From positions 1-22,416 of the forward strand of contig CAYPKG010000030.1 in assembly GCA_964411275.1 (NCBI GenBank): a stretch of 22,416 nucleotides of DNA, in the 5' to 3' direction. Of this stretch, positions 22,397 to 22,416 are shown in pieces. The notes under the pieces were generated by a model. The model was not told the DNA's origin, did no database searches, and saw only the letters and a program-made list of their open reading frames with translations. This DNA comes from CAYPKG01 sp964411275. Lineage in GTDB: Bacteria > Bacillota > Clostridia > Christensenellales > CAG-138. Every line of letters starts with the position of its first letter. Within the stretch, counting starts at the first letter, position 1. The position numbers and the translations under genes are program-made.

Positions 22397-22416
22397 ATAG
22401 AACCTTACTGAAATCC

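Noticed and set aside
1..22416. tRNA, rRNA, CRISPR array, insertion sequence or integrase
   Set aside because: None was seen: no repeat-spacer pattern, no transposase motifs and no tRNA-like cloverleaf stood out on reading.

Overview
The window looks like the chromosome of an anaerobic, GC-rich member of the Clostridia (Bacillota). The reasons are strong AGGAGG-type ribosome sites, TTGACA/TATAAT promoters with 17-bp spacers, a zinc-type S18, a sensory-type [FeFe]-hydrogenase operon, and many translationally coupled ATGA junctions. No rRNA, tRNA, CRISPR array, phage or transposase gene was seen. Species cannot be named from this sequence.

Layout. (1) 1-1365, minus: a PadR regulator and a DUF2812 membrane protein cut by the left edge, behind a perfect consensus promoter. 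(2) 1371-3415, minus: a YyaL/DUF255 thioredoxin-domain protein. (3) 3454-6298, minus: an unfamiliar four-gene operon of a polytopic membrane protein, a small Cro/CI-type regulator, a lipoprotein and a GntR regulator with a shortened FCD domain. (4) 6354-9597, plus: a divergent operon of a [2Fe-2S] thioredoxin-like ferredoxin, a PAS-containing HydS-type [FeFe]-hydrogenase and a PP2C/SpoIIE phosphatase with an extra C-terminal domain. (5) 9649-11556, minus: MarR regulator plus MATE exporter. (6) 11578-11947, minus: a small HPr-like protein without the active-site histidine. (7) 12069-13262, minus: rpsF-ssb-rpsR. (8) 13372-17806, minus: a paired type IIA topoisomerase (ParE/GyrB and ParC/GyrA types, probably topoisomerase IV). 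(9) 17799-18720, minus: an EamA/DMT permease. (10) 18782-22316, plus: an FmdE protein and a complete FecCD/BtuCDF-type ABC importer, behind a promoter and a long leader hairpin. The last 100 bases hold two perfect hairpins of unknown nature.

How the parts may work together. The hydrogenase operon reads as a redox or H2 signalling unit: electrons in through Fe-S clusters, sensing at an H-cluster with altered surroundings, a PAS relay, and output through protein dephosphorylation. Its control region is shared with the divergent four-gene membrane operon and carries two perfect palindromes of identical 9-3-9 geometry. The FmdE/ABC operon is probably a metal or metal-complex uptake unit. The PadR and MarR genes each sit upstream of a membrane-protein gene in their own operon and have repeat or palindromic motifs just downstream of their promoters, as expected for autoregulated systems.
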